Notes: a model not told the origin generated them from the letters alone. Positions 16,476 to 25,943 are shown, numbered from the stretch's first letter. The stretch is DNA of 64,000 bases from an uncultured Tateyamaria sp. (GCF_947487805.1 NZ_CANKXW010000002.1:620001-684000); one strand, 5' to 3'. Program-made: numbers and translations.

Positions 16476-18926
16476 TTGGCCACTGATTTCCCCAGCCACG
16501 CACGCGTCGTCATCGTCGGGGGCGGCGTCATGGGCGTGGGTCTTGCCTATCACCTCGGGCACGAAGGGTGGGGCCATGACACCGTCCTGCTTGAAAAGGC
16601 CGAGCTGACATCCGGCAGCACGTGGCACGCAGCAGGTCAGATCACCCATTCCACGTCCAGCTTTGGCTTGGGCAAATGCGTCGACTACAACACCGGTCTT
16701 TATTCCGGTGGGCTGGAGGCAGAGACGGGCCAGCCTGTCACATGGCATGGCTGCGGGTCCTTCCGGCTGGCCTATACCCCGGATGAGATGGACTGGCTGC
16801 GGCACACGCTGTCGGTGGGTCGCGCCCTGGGTTTCAATATCGAACTTGTGGGGCCGGAACAGGTCGCGCGGCTGCATCCGTTCTATAACCTCGACGGGGT
16901 GCTGGGCGCGCTGCACACGCCTGATGATGGGCATGTGGACCCGACGAATGTGACAATGGCCATGGCCGCCGGCGCACGACAAAAGTGCGTGCGGATCATT
17001 CGGCGGTGCCGCGCCACAAACATCACGCAACTGCCGTCAGGCGAATGGCAGGTGGAGACGGACAAGGGCACGATCACCTGCGAACATGTTGTCAATGCCG
17101 GCGGGACCTATGCGCGGCAAATGGGCGAATGGTCGGGCCTGCAACTGCCAATGACATCCATGACGCACCACTATTTCGTCACCGAACCGGTCCCTGAATT
17201 TGACGCGCTCGATACCGAGCTGCCGGTGATCCGCGACGACAGGAAAGTGTCGGGCTATATCCGCATGGAACAGAAACGCGGTTTGATCGGGATCTACGAA
17301 AAGGAGAACCCGAATTCCGTCTGGCACGACCATTGTCCGTGGGACTACGAGAATTGGCTGTTCGATGCCGATTACGATCGGGTCATGCCCTATCTCGAAG
17401 AGAGCCTGAACCGCATGCCGATCTTTGCGGAGCTTGGCATTCAGCGCGAAGTACACGGCGCGATCAGCCACCCGCCCGATGGCAACCCGTTGATCGGCCC
17501 GGCACCAGGCGTGCGCAATTACTGGTGCTGCTGCGGGACACAGATCGGCATCGGCTGGGGCCCCGGCCTGACGCGCGAACTGGCGCGCTGGATGGTGCAC
17601 GGCGCAGCGGACATCTCGATGCGCGACTATGACCCGCGCAGATTTGGCAGCTATGCCACGAAGGACTGGCAGGTCGTCAAGGCCGAGGAAGATTATTGTT
17701 TGCGGCACGAAATCCCCTTCCCCCATTTCAACCGGCTGGCCGGGCGGCCGATCAAACCCTCCCCGCTCCATGATGTGCTGAAGGCCAAGGGTGCGGTACA
17801 TGAAGAGGTCTATGGCTTTGAACGGCCGCGGTTTTTCGCACGTGGTATCGCGCAGCAGGATCACTATTCCTTCCATCGCACCCCGGTCGATGACATGGTT
17901 GCCGCCGAAGTGAAGGCCGTCCGCGAACGGGTTGGGCTGATGGATGTCACGGCCTTTACCAAGGTGCTTGTTTCCGGCACGGATGCCTATGCGCTGCTTG
18001 ATCGTCTGACGGCCAACCGGATGCCGCAAAAGGTGGGCTCCGTTAAGCTCGCACATATGCTCAACCAAGCGGGCCGGATTGAGCTGGAGACGACAATCGT
18101 GCGCATGGCGGAAGACCGGTTCTATCTGGTCTGTGCCGCGTTCTTCGAGCAGCGTTTGCTGGATCATCTGGCGCAGCATCGCGGCACCGACGATGTCGAT
18201 GTGACGGCATTGTCCTCGGACTGGTCCGCCCTGTCGCTCAATGGGCCGCGCGCACGCGATGTTCTGGCCGCATGCACGGATGCGGATCTGTCGAATGCCG
18301 GATTTCGCTGGTTGTCCGCGCGGCAAATCCGCGTTGCGGGTCACGACATCTGGGCCTTTCGCATGTCCTATGCGGGCGAGTTGGGGTGGGAATTCCACAT
18401 GCCAAATGCCGCCTGCGTGGACGTCTACACCGCCTTGTGGGCCGCAGGCATGCCACATGGCATCGCGGATTACGGTTCCTTTGCGATGAATGCGATGCGC
18501 ATGGAGAAGGGTTTCAAGGGTGCCGGAGAGTTGACCAACGAAGTGACACTGGCCGAAGCGGACGTGCTGCGGTTTGCCCGCGCGGACAAGGCCTATCTGG
18601 GGCGAGAGCGGACGCTGGACTCCGGCCTGCGGTGGGTCTGCGCCTATCTCGAGATCGAACCGGACGGCAAGGCCGATGGCCATGGCGGTGAGGCTGTGCT
18701 GCGCGACGGGGTGGTGGTCGGGTCCACTGCGTCGGTGGCCTATGGGCCCACTGTCGGCAAGGTACTGGCCTTTGCCTACATCAAACCGGAGGCTGCGACC
18801 CCCGGCACGGCCCTTGAAGTGGTCATTCACGGGCAACCGCGCGCGGCCCGCGTTCTGGATGAACCGGCCTATGATGCACAAAGCCTGCGCCCGCGTGCCG
18901 ATGTGGTGACGGAGCCTGCGCAATGA
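16476..18926 (+). CDS. Dimethylglycine/sarcosine dehydrogenase-like FAD oxidoreductase with GcvT domain
   Basis: The 816-residue protein is two-part. An N-terminal DAO/FAD domain (about 8-390) has VIVGGGVMGVGLAYHL, then SGSTWHAAGQ, in which His51 matches the covalent flavin attachment site of DMGDH. A C-terminal aminomethyltransferase (GcvT-like) half (about 440-800) binds tetrahydrofolate in the family. Such enzymes oxidatively remove N-methyl groups and pass the C1 unit to folate. The start is a TTG at 16476 with AAAAGGA 7 nt before it; no ATG fits. It is first in a four-gene operon with two enolase-superfamily enzymes and an aminotransferase, divergent from the Rieske arm. Likely a second demethylation step after the Rieske enzyme. 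Confidence 0.88.
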   Translation: MATDFPSHARVVIVGGGVMGVGLAYHLGHEGWGHDTVLLEKAELTSGSTWHAAGQITHSTSSFGLGKCVDYNTGLYSGGLEAETGQPVTWHGCGSFRLAYTPDEMDWLRHTLSVGRALGFNIELVGPEQVARLHPFYNLDGVLGALHTPDDGHVDPTNVTMAMAAGARQKCVRIIRRCRATNITQLPSGEWQVETDKGTITCEHVVNAGGTYARQMGEWSGLQLPMTSMTHHYFVTEPVPEFDALDTELPVIRDDRKVSGYIRMEQKRGLIGIYEKENPNSVWHDHCPWDYENWLFDADYDRVMPYLEESLNRMPIFAELGIQREVHGAISHPPDGNPLIGPAPGVRNYWCCCGTQIGIGWGPGLTRELARWMVHGAADISMRDYDPRRFGSYATKDWQVVKAEEDYCLRHEIPFPHFNRLAGRPIKPSPLHDVLKAKGAVHEEVYGFERPRFFARGIAQQDHYSFHRTPVDDMVAAEVKAVRERVGLMDVTAFTKVLVSGTDAYALLDRLTANRMPQKVGSVKLAHMLNQAGRIELETTIVRMAEDRFYLVCAAFFEQRLLDHLAQHRGTDDVDVTALSSDWSALSLNGPRARDVLAACTDADLSNAGFRWLSARQIRVAGHDIWAFRMSYAGELGWEFHMPNAACVDVYTALWAAGMPHGIADYGSFAMNAMRMEKGFKGAGELTNEVTLAEADVLRFARADKAYLGRERTLDSGLRWVCAYLEIEPDGKADGHGGEAVLRDGVVVGSTASVAYGPTVGKVLAFAYIKPEAATPGTALEVVIHGQPRAARVLDEPAYDAQSLRPRADVVTEPAQ

Positions 18927-18945
18927 CGCGGCGCAGGAGGTGCGG

Positions 18946-20052
18946 ATGAAGATCAAACGGATCTCGGTCTATCATGTCGACCTGCCGCTCGAGCATCCCT
19001 ATTGGCTGTCGGGCGGTCGCCTGAAATTTGAAGTGCTGGATGCCACGCTGGTGAAGATCGAAACCGATGCCGGGATCACCGGCTGGGGCGAAGGCACGCC
19101 ATGGGGCCATACTTATGTCCCCGCCCACGGCCCCGGCATCCGCGCGGGGATCGAAACCATGGCACCCTTCGTTCTGGGGCTTGATCCGCGGCGCGTGCTG
19201 GATGTGGAACGGGCCATGGATACGGCCCTGCCCGGTCATCTCTATGCCAAAAGCCCGATCGACATGGCCTGCTGGGATATTGCCGGTCAGGCGGCAGGGT
19301 TGCCGATTGCGGATTTGATGGGCGGCGGGTCGCGCACGCCGCGCTCCATCGCCTCCTCTGTCGGGGCCAAATCCATCGAAGATACCCGTGCCGTCATCGA
19401 CCGATACCGGCAGCGTGGCTATGTCGCCCATTCCGTCAAGATCGGCGGCAATGTGGCCCGTGATATTGCCCGCATTCGGGATGTAGAGAATCTGCGGCGG
19501 GACGGTGAAATCATCCTCTATGACGTCAACCGGGGGTGGAGCCGTCAGCAGGCGCTACGGGTGATGTCGGCGACCGAAGACCTGAACGTGATGTTCGAAC
19601 AGCCCTGCGAAACCCTTGATGACATTGCCGCAATCGCGGGCAAACACGCAGCACCCGTGTCGGTGGACGAGGCGTTGGTGACCTTGCAGGATGCCACCCG
19701 CATCGCCCGCGACGGGCTGGCGGAGGTGTTCGGCATCAAGCTGAACCGCGTCGGCGGTCTGACCAAGGCCGCACGAATGCGCGACGTCGCACTTGCCCAT
19801 GGCATTGATATGTTCGTGATGGCCACGGGCGGCACGGTGCTGGCGGACTGCGAGGCGCTGCATCTGGCCGCGACGATCCCCGACGCGCAGTGCCATGCGG
19901 TGTGGGCCTGTCAGGATATGATCACTATCGACATTGCGGATGGACGCGGCCCGCGCAACACGGACGGGCATCTGCACCTACCGGAGACGCCCGGTTTGGG
20001 CGTGCATCCTGACGAGGCGGCACTGGGCGAACCGGTGGCCGTCTACGCATGA
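18946..20052 (+). CDS. Enolase-superfamily (mandelate racemase/muconate lactonizing) enzyme 1
   Basis: From the ATG at 18946 (AGGAGG 5 nt upstream) the product is 368 residues with a capping domain then a (beta/alpha)7-beta barrel. Metal ligands fall in LYDVNRGW, MFEQPC and VSVDEAL. The catalytic lysines are in HSVKIGG (second Lys of the KxK position) and FGIKLNRVGG. This lysine pair fits 1,1-proton transfer (racemase or epimerase) chemistry, as in hydroxyproline-betaine epimerase. The N-terminal DLPLEHPYWLSGGRLKFE looks like a betaine-type specificity loop. Substrate is inferred only from the demethylase context. Its stop overlaps the next gene (ATGA at 20049-20052). Confidence 0.85.
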   Translation: MKIKRISVYHVDLPLEHPYWLSGGRLKFEVLDATLVKIETDAGITGWGEGTPWGHTYVPAHGPGIRAGIETMAPFVLGLDPRRVLDVERAMDTALPGHLYAKSPIDMACWDIAGQAAGLPIADLMGGGSRTPRSIASSVGAKSIEDTRAVIDRYRQRGYVAHSVKIGGNVARDIARIRDVENLRRDGEIILYDVNRGWSRQQALRVMSATEDLNVMFEQPCETLDDIAAIAGKHAAPVSVDEALVTLQDATRIARDGLAEVFGIKLNRVGGLTKAARMRDVALAHGIDMFVMATGGTVLADCEALHLAATIPDAQCHAVWACQDMITIDIADGRGPRNTDGHLHLPETPGLGVHPDEAALGEPVAVYA

Positions 20053-21152
20053 AGGTCCGCCGCATCACATTATGGTCCCTGGGCCTGACCAGTCACGAGA
20101 CCTATTACATGGCCGAGGGCAAGACCTGTGACACGGTCAAGACGCATGTGCTGTGTCTCGAGACGGATACCGGCCTGTGCGGGTGGGGCGAGGTCTGTCC
20201 GATCCCGCATTACCTGCCCGCTTTTGCCGATGGGGTGCCCAGCGCGATCACGGAACTGGCGCCGCATATCCTCGGCATATCGCCTTTTGGCATCGATGCG
20301 CCCATGCGCAAGCTGGACGGGGTTCTGCCCGGTCACGCCCATGCGAAATCCATCGTCGATATGGCGCTGTGGGATCTGTTTGGTCAGGCGAGCGGTCTGC
20401 CCCTTTATGCGCTGCTGGGCGGTCGGACGCGGGCCGATATGCCGCTTTACCATTCGATCACCTGTATCGCACCAGACGAGATGGCGCGGATCGCACGGGA
20501 GGCATACGCAACCGGCATCCGGCAGTTTCAGGTCAAACTGGGTGCGGACGCGGATTGGCAGGCAGACGCAGAGCGGTTGGCCAAGGTGCGGGCGGCGGTT
20601 GGCGATGGCCCGCTGGTCTATGGCGACTGGAATTGCGGCGCGACCAAGTTGCAGGCGACCCGCACGGGCCGCGCGGTCGCACATCTCGACATCATGCTGG
20701 AACAGCCCTGCAAGCGGCTGGAGGATTGCGCCGACGTCCGCCGCGCCACCGGGCTGCCCATGAAGATCGACGAAGGCGCGCATGACCTCGCCTCGCTCAT
20801 GCGTGCATCGGAACTGGGCGTGCTGGATGCGGTGGCGCTGAAGCTGTCCAAGTTCGGCGGCCTGTCGGCGATGCGCCGCGCGCGGGATCTGACCGTGCAT
20901 CTGGGTGCGGAAATCTGCGCGGAATGCACGTGGGGCTCGGACATCGTGACCGCCGCGTCGCTGCACTTTGCCGCGTCGACGCCACAGGGCGCGTTGCTGA
21001 ACACCTGTGATCTGTCGGGCTATGTCGCGCCCCGGATTGCGCCGGATTGCCCGACGCGCCACAACGGTCGCATCGCCCCACCCGAGGGTCCCGGACTGGG
21101 CGTGGCCCCGGATCGGGACATTCTTGGGCACCCCATTCTGGAACTGGATTGA
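20049..21152 (+). CDS. Enolase-superfamily (mandelate racemase/muconate lactonizing) enzyme 2
   Basis: The 367-residue protein is a second barrel enzyme of the same superfamily, clearly divergent from its upstream neighbour. Metal ligands are in VYGDWNCG, IMLEQPC and MKIDEGA, and lysines in FQVKLGA and ALKLSKFGG. In overall pattern (capping domain, QVKLGA, EQPC, DIVSAA-like ending DIVTAASLHFAAS) it resembles HpbD, the 4-hydroxyproline betaine 2-epimerase. Two family members back to back suggest two epimeric substrates or two steps. It is translationally coupled to enzyme 1 and followed 4 bp later by the aminotransferase. Confidence 0.85.
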   Translation: MKVRRITLWSLGLTSHETYYMAEGKTCDTVKTHVLCLETDTGLCGWGEVCPIPHYLPAFADGVPSAITELAPHILGISPFGIDAPMRKLDGVLPGHAHAKSIVDMALWDLFGQASGLPLYALLGGRTRADMPLYHSITCIAPDEMARIAREAYATGIRQFQVKLGADADWQADAERLAKVRAAVGDGPLVYGDWNCGATKLQATRTGRAVAHLDIMLEQPCKRLEDCADVRRATGLPMKIDEGAHDLASLMRASELGVLDAVALKLSKFGGLSAMRRARDLTVHLGAEICAECTWGSDIVTAASLHFAASTPQGALLNTCDLSGYVAPRIAPDCPTRHNGRIAPPEGPGLGVAPDRDILGHPILELD

Positions 21153-21156
21153 CCCC

Positions 21157-22440
21157 ATGCAGAAACTGAGCACCCAAGCCGAATGGATCGCGCGTGCGCA
21201 AGCCGTGTTGCCCGCGGGCGGATTTGGCAATTTCGACCCCGGCATCGTCATCGCCCGCGGCGAAGGCAGCCGCGTCTGGGACGAGGATGGCAACGAATAT
21301 GTCGACTATCTGATCGGATCGGGGCCGATGCTGTTGGGCCACGGACATCCCGAAGTGCTGGAAGCCGTGTTCGAACAATTGCCCAAGGGCATGACGTTCT
21401 TTGCCAACAACGCCAAAGGTGTCGAACTGGCCGAAGCAATCGTGGATGCGGTGCCGTGCTGCGAACAGGTGCGGTTTGTCGCCTCGGGCGGCGAGGCGGA
21501 CATGTATGCCATCCGCTTGGCGCGCGCCTATACCGGGCGCGACAAGATCCTGAAATTCGAAGGCGGATATCACGGGATGAGTGCGGAGGCGCAGATGAGC
21601 CTGGCCCCCGCCGCGCGCGTCAACTTTCCGCAACCCGTGCCGGATAGTGCGGGCATTCCCCAAAGCGTCGCCGATCAGATGCTGATCGCGCCGTACAATG
21701 ATCTCGCCGCGGTCGAGGCCCTGCTGAGCGAACACGACGACGTGGCCGCCATCATCGCGGAGCCCTTGCAACGCATCATCCCCCCGGTGCCCGGATACCT
21801 GCAAGGATTGCGTGACCTGTGCGACAGGCACGGCGTGCTGCTGATCTTTGATGAAATCGTCACCGGGTTCCGGCTCGCCTATGGTGGCGCTCAAGAACGC
21901 TATGGCGTGACACCCGATATTTGCACGCTGGGCAAGATCATCGGGGGCGGCTTCCCCCTTGCCGCTCTCGGCGCAAGCGCCGACATCATGCGCCATTTCG
22001 ACAAGGCCGTGGTGGGGGCGGACAAATGGCTGATGCAACTGGGCACACTGTCCGGCAACCCCGTGGCCGCTGCGGCCGGGTTGAAAACGATGGAGATCCT
22101 GCGCCGCGAAGGTGCCTATGACCGGCTGCGCGCCATTGGCGGGCAATTGCAGAAGATGCAGAGCGACGCGCTGACACAAGCAGGCATTGCGCACCGGATC
22201 TGCGGTGACGAAACCCTTTTTGACATCTATTTTACCGACCGGCCCTGTCGTGACTACAGGGACGCGCAGCATGACGATCCGGGTCTCTCGGCGCTTTACA
22301 ACGACATGCTGCGGCGGTTGGGGATCTTCAAATCAGCGGGCAAGCTCTATCCGTCGCTGGCGATAACCGAGGCCGATCTGGACCAGACCAAGGCCGCCGT
22401 GCTGGCCGCCGTTCAAGCGTTGGTCATGCGCCGGACGTAG
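21157..22440 (+). CDS. Class III aminotransferase (glutamate-1-semialdehyde aminomutase-like)
   Basis: The 427-residue PLP enzyme has the class III fold: GSGPMLLGHGHPEV (substrate loop), FVASGGEADMYAIRLARAY, the LIFDEIVTGFRLAYGG segment with the PLP-binding Asp, and the Schiff-base lysine in TLGKIIGGGFP. It closely resembles HemL-type aminomutases but lies in a catabolic operon, so it is more likely a transaminase or aminomutase for a pathway intermediate than a heme enzyme. I start it at the ATG 21157; upstream frame to 21007 overlaps enzyme 2. It ends 7 bp before a convergent gene. Confidence 0.85.
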   Translation: MQKLSTQAEWIARAQAVLPAGGFGNFDPGIVIARGEGSRVWDEDGNEYVDYLIGSGPMLLGHGHPEVLEAVFEQLPKGMTFFANNAKGVELAEAIVDAVPCCEQVRFVASGGEADMYAIRLARAYTGRDKILKFEGGYHGMSAEAQMSLAPAARVNFPQPVPDSAGIPQSVADQMLIAPYNDLAAVEALLSEHDDVAAIIAEPLQRIIPPVPGYLQGLRDLCDRHGVLLIFDEIVTGFRLAYGGAQERYGVTPDICTLGKIIGGGFPLAALGASADIMRHFDKAVVGADKWLMQLGTLSGNPVAAAAGLKTMEILRREGAYDRLRAIGGQLQKMQSDALTQAGIAHRICGDETLFDIYFTDRPCRDYRDAQHDDPGLSALYNDMLRRLGIFKSAGKLYPSLAITEADLDQTKAAVLAAVQALVMRRT

Positions 22441-22447
22441 CGCGCGC

Positions 22448-22717
22448 TTACTTCAGCTGGCTGTCTTTTGAGCCACGCCGGTTGATCCCGCCGCGCACCT
22501 TGTGCGCCGCGTCGCGTTCGGCCACGCAATCCACGCAGAGCTTGACACCGGGCAGCGCCGCGCGGCGCGCTTCGGGGATCGGCTCTTCGCATTCGGCACA
22601 GTGGGTCAGGCTTTCGCCCACCGGCTGGCGCCGCGCCTTCATCCGCGCCAGTTCATCCGACACCGACGCTTCGATCTGTTCCGACACTGCGCCGTCCTTG
22701 GCCCATCCGCCTGCCAT
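22448..22717 (-). CDS. DksA/TraR-family zinc-finger protein
   Basis: The 89-residue protein has a coiled segment followed by a four-cysteine zinc finger, CAECEEPIPEARRAALPG then LCVDC, the TraR/DksA C4 type. The N-terminal coiled coil is shorter than in full DksA, so it belongs to the short phage/TraR-like class that can bind the RNA polymerase secondary channel. The gene stands alone, converging on the aminotransferase, and the upstream Gfo/Idh gene end is 21 bp away on the same strand. Confidence 0.85.
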   Translation of the reverse strand: MAGGWAKDGAVSEQIEASVSDELARMKARRQPVGESLTHCAECEEPIPEARRAALPGVKLCVDCVAERDAAHKVRGGINRRGSKDSQLK

Positions 22718-22738
22718 ATGTGACCTCCTTTTGTCGCG

Positions 22739-23716
22739 TTACTGCCCCGCCGCAGCCTTGGCAAAAACCGCATCGATCATCGCCTGCGTGCCCCGCGCGT
22801 CCTCAAGAGTCCACGGATAGGGCGCGCCATCCCGCACATGCGCGGTAAACGCCTCGACCTGGAGCACATAGTGATCGACGCCGGGAAAGCGTTCTTCGGT
22901 CACCACCGTACCCTGGTGCAATTCCAGCCGCGCCGTCGCGAACCGCGCCGGGTTGAAAGGTGCGGTCAGGCGGATAACGCCGTCCGTGCCCACAAAGTTC
23001 ATATCCTGTATCGGGTGCATGCGCATCGAATTGACCCAATGCGCCGAAAAGGATGGAAACCGCGCCGAAACGCGCGCCACGACGTCCACGCCGTTCTCGA
23101 AATCCACGTCCGCATGGGTGATCTCTGCGGGCTCTTGGCCTGTCATCCAGCGGGTGATGCCATAGGTATAGACGCCAATGTCCGGAATACCCCCGCCGCC
23201 GGTTTCGGGGCGGTTGCGCACATTGTCCGTCTCGCTTGCATTGTTGTAGCAAAAGAGCCCCTCGACATGGACCAGATCACCGATGGCACCGTCGCGCAGC
23301 AACTGGCGCGCGCGCTGCCACTGGGGGTGGTTGACGATCATGTAGGCTTCGGTCGCGAAACACCCCGATGCGTCGCGTGCCTCAACCAGCTGCGCGTAGT
23401 CTGCTGCGGCCATCGCCATCGGTTTTTCGCACAGCACGTGTTTGCCTGCCGCCAGCGCCTTGAGCGACCATTCCACATGCAGGTGATTTGGCAGCGGGAT
23501 ATAGACAGCGTCGATCCCCGGATTGGCCAGCAGCGCATCGTAATCCTCGAACACCTGTAATCCGGGGCAGAAGTCCTGGAACGGGGCCGCCTTGGCCGCA
23601 GAAGACGTGGCCAGGGCGACAAGTTCGGCGCCGCGGGCCGCGTGGATGGCTGGGGCCATGTCCTTGCGGGCGAAATTGCTGGCACCCAGGATCCCCCATC
23701 TGATCGGCTGTGTCAT
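22739..23716 (-). CDS. Gfo/Idh/MocA-family NAD(P)-dependent oxidoreductase
   Basis: The 325-residue protein starts at the ATG 23716 (MTQPIRWGILG). It has a Rossmann fold at about 1-120 (GILGASNFARKDMAPAI) with the family motif CEKPMAMAA near residue 95, and a C-terminal dehydrogenase domain. The family oxidises or reduces sugars, inositols and related alcohols. No neighbouring sugar genes reveal the substrate. It is divergent from the dipeptidase gene with 137 bp between start codons. Confidence 0.85.
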   Translation of the reverse strand: MTQPIRWGILGASNFARKDMAPAIHAARGAELVALATSSAAKAAPFQDFCPGLQVFEDYDALLANPGIDAVYIPLPNHLHVEWSLKALAAGKHVLCEKPMAMAAADYAQLVEARDASGCFATEAYMIVNHPQWQRARQLLRDGAIGDLVHVEGLFCYNNASETDNVRNRPETGGGGIPDIGVYTYGITRWMTGQEPAEITHADVDFENGVDVVARVSARFPSFSAHWVNSMRMHPIQDMNFVGTDGVIRLTAPFNPARFATARLELHQGTVVTEERFPGVDHYVLQVEAFTAHVRDGAPYPWTLEDARGTQAMIDAVFAKAAAGQ

Positions 23717-23853
23717 TGCGCGTCCTTCCCTGCATGTGTTTGCGCAACCATACCGCGCGCCGGTCAGGTCACAAGCCCGCGGTGCCGTCCCGTTACACTT
23801 GGACCTGTGCGGGCGGCATGCCAAGGATGGTCCAAACGGACCGGAGCCCCGCC

Positions 23854-25029
23854 ATGCGACTACTGAAACGCGCCCTTTTGACCCTAGTTGTTCTGGCAGT
23901 CATCGCTATCGGGGCGTTTCTGACCTTTGCGCCCGCATATGTCGAAAGCAGCCGCAATACGGTCGTGCCGCATGACCCCTACCCCGTCTCGGACGTCGCC
24001 GAGGCGCTGCACGCAGGCCTCGTGGTGGGTGACTGGCACGCCGACAGCCTGCTGTGGAAGCGCGACATCGCCAAGCGTGGCACACGGGGCCATGTGGACA
24101 TCCCGCGCCTGATCGAAGGCGGGGTAGCGTTGCAGGTGTTCACGGCCGTCACCAAATCGCCCGCAGGTCAGAACTATGCCAGCAATTCGGCGGATGCCTT
24201 TGACAACATCACCCCGCTGGCCATTGGCCAGCTGTGGCCGCCGCGCACGTGGACATCGTTGATTGAACGCGCCGTCTATCAGGCAGAGCGCCTGCACCGC
24301 GTGGCCGAGCGCGCGCCGGACCGGTTACGCGTGATTACGACCCGCGCCGAGTTGGACGCGCACCTTGCCGACCGGGCGCAAGGCGGCACGGCTGTTGGTG
24401 GTTTGCTGGGCATCGAAGGCGCGCACGCGCTGGAGGGCGACATTGCCAACATGGATCGGCTGGAGGCCGCGGGGCACCGGATCATCGGGCTGCACCACTT
24501 CTTTGACAACGCATTGGGCGGGTCGCTGCATGGGCTGAGCAATGGTGGGCTGACCGACTTTGGCCGCGCGGTCGTGCGCGAGATCGAGGCCCGCGGCATG
24601 GTGCTGGATCTGGCGCATTCGCACGCGCAGGTGGCGCGCGACGTGATCGCGATGACGGATATGCCCGTGATCGTAAGCCATACCGGCCTGCACGGTTTTT
24701 GCCCGGTGCAACGGAATTTCGAGGACGACGTGATGATCGCCGTGGCCCAGACTGGCGGCGTGATCGGCCTGGGATACTGGGGGTCGATCCTGTGCCGCGA
24801 CGCCACGCCCGAGGCCATCGCCGCCATGGTTGTGCAGGCGGTGGATACCGTGGGGGCCGATCACGTGTCGCTTGGCTCGGATTTCGACGGGTCGGTCAAG
24901 ACGGCCTTTGATACGTCCGAGCTGCCCGCGCTGACCCATGCGCTGGTCGAGGCAGGGCTGGACACCGAGACAATCGCCAAGGTCATGGGCGGCAACATGG
25001 TGCGGGTTTTGCAGGCGCGGCTGAACTAG
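23854..25029 (+). CDS. Membrane-anchored dipeptidase, peptidase family M19
   Basis: The 391-residue protein has a short basic N-terminus and one hydrophobic segment (about residues 6-28), so the catalytic domain is probably anchored facing the periplasm. Renal-dipeptidase-type motifs are present: VGDWHADSLLWKR (first zinc ligands), LLGIEGAHAL, IIGLHHFFDN, VIVSHTGLHGF and HVSLGSDFDGS. M19 enzymes cleave dipeptides, including those with a D-residue. I use the ATG 23854; the open frame continues upstream to 23710 without a signal. Its TAG shares the CTAG palindrome with the stop of the opposing gene. Confidence 0.88.
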   Translation: MRLLKRALLTLVVLAVIAIGAFLTFAPAYVESSRNTVVPHDPYPVSDVAEALHAGLVVGDWHADSLLWKRDIAKRGTRGHVDIPRLIEGGVALQVFTAVTKSPAGQNYASNSADAFDNITPLAIGQLWPPRTWTSLIERAVYQAERLHRVAERAPDRLRVITTRAELDAHLADRAQGGTAVGGLLGIEGAHALEGDIANMDRLEAAGHRIIGLHHFFDNALGGSLHGLSNGGLTDFGRAVVREIEARGMVLDLAHSHAQVARDVIAMTDMPVIVSHTGLHGFCPVQRNFEDDVMIAVAQTGGVIGLGYWGSILCRDATPEAIAAMVVQAVDTVGADHVSLGSDFDGSVKTAFDTSELPALTHALVEAGLDTETIAKVMGGNMVRVLQARLN

Positions 25030-25943
25030 AGCCCGCAGCGCGCAATCACATGATCGGCGAGGTTCGGATCCATGCTGCTCAGGCATCTGTCGCCGAAATA
25101 CCACCAGATGAACTTGTCATAGGCGCGTTTGCGCGGTGGCCGGGTCAGGATCGCCGCCAGGTCTTCGGGGCTGCGCGCCACGTCGGCGATGTGGTGAAAA
25201 TCGGACTGGCCGCACAGGACAACCGGCTTGCGGTGCAGATAGGCCTCGACCCCCACGGCAGAGTTGATTGTCACCACCCGGTCGGCCGCCGCGATCAGAT
25301 CATGGATATTGCCATCACTGACCTGCAAATGCGGGAACTCTCGTTGTAGTGCGCGCAACTGCCTTGGTGTCGTGCGGTCGGTGTCGCGCGGATGGGGCTT
25401 GACCAGGATGGGGCCGTCAACCGCCGTGCACACGCCGCGCAACATCTGCCACCGGTCGAGATAACAGGTCTCGCCCACGATCCTGTGCCCTTCGGACTGC
25501 AGGAATACGACTGCCCGCGCAGGTGCCACATCGGTCGCGGCGGCGGGCTGTTCATAACGCGAGGTGCGACCGCCCACGATGCGCTGACGCAACCGACGAA
25601 AGAACGGGCGCGCGATGTCCGGGTCGATATCGCCCTGAGGAAACGCCATCTGCCCGATGGAGGAAAAGGCGCGAATGCCTTGTGGGTCAAAGTTCCAGAA
25701 CGGATAGATATAGGCCACATCCGCATTGCGCGCGCGGGGGTGGGCGAACCGTCCGTGATGAATGATGTGCACCGCGGCATCGTCCTCCACGCGCGCAGGC
25801 AGCGTGTCGCGGTCCAGCACTTCGACGTCATAGGGCACACCCCGCGCCTCCAACCCTTCCATCAGGCGCACATAGAACGGGCGAAACCCCTCACCGCTCA
25901 GCGAGAACCAGGATCGGGGCACATGGAAAACGAGGTTGGACAT
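25026..25943 (-). CDS. Capsule polysaccharide biosynthesis-like protein
   Basis: The 305-residue protein looks like the Capsule_synth (KpsC/KpsS-like) family: an N-terminal region of unknown detail, then a phosphorylase-like C-terminal half with ILVKPHPRD (about residue 195), VVTINSAVGVEAYLHRKPVVLCG (about 240-262). In the family such domains are glycosyltransferases (Kdo transfer). No other capsule genes lie nearby. It is a lone gene, tail-to-tail with the dipeptidase, and downstream of the rpoH terminator on the same strand. Function remains tentative. Confidence 0.65.
   Translation of the reverse strand: MSNLVFHVPRSWFSLSGEGFRPFYVRLMEGLEARGVPYDVEVLDRDTLPARVEDDAAVHIIHHGRFAHPRARNADVAYIYPFWNFDPQGIRAFSSIGQMAFPQGDIDPDIARPFFRRLRQRIVGGRTSRYEQPAAATDVAPARAVVFLQSEGHRIVGETCYLDRWQMLRGVCTAVDGPILVKPHPRDTDRTTPRQLRALQREFPHLQVSDGNIHDLIAAADRVVTINSAVGVEAYLHRKPVVLCGQSDFHHIADVARSPEDLAAILTRPPRKRAYDKFIWWYFGDRCLSSMDPNLADHVIARCGL

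Noticed and set aside
17037-18956. 639-residue open frame antisense to the DMGDH-like gene
   Set aside because: Complementary to a well-supported gene; composition is that of a reverse-frame shadow.
21007-21156. Longer N-terminus for the aminotransferase
   Set aside because: These codons overlap the end of the preceding enolase-superfamily gene and show no family similarity.
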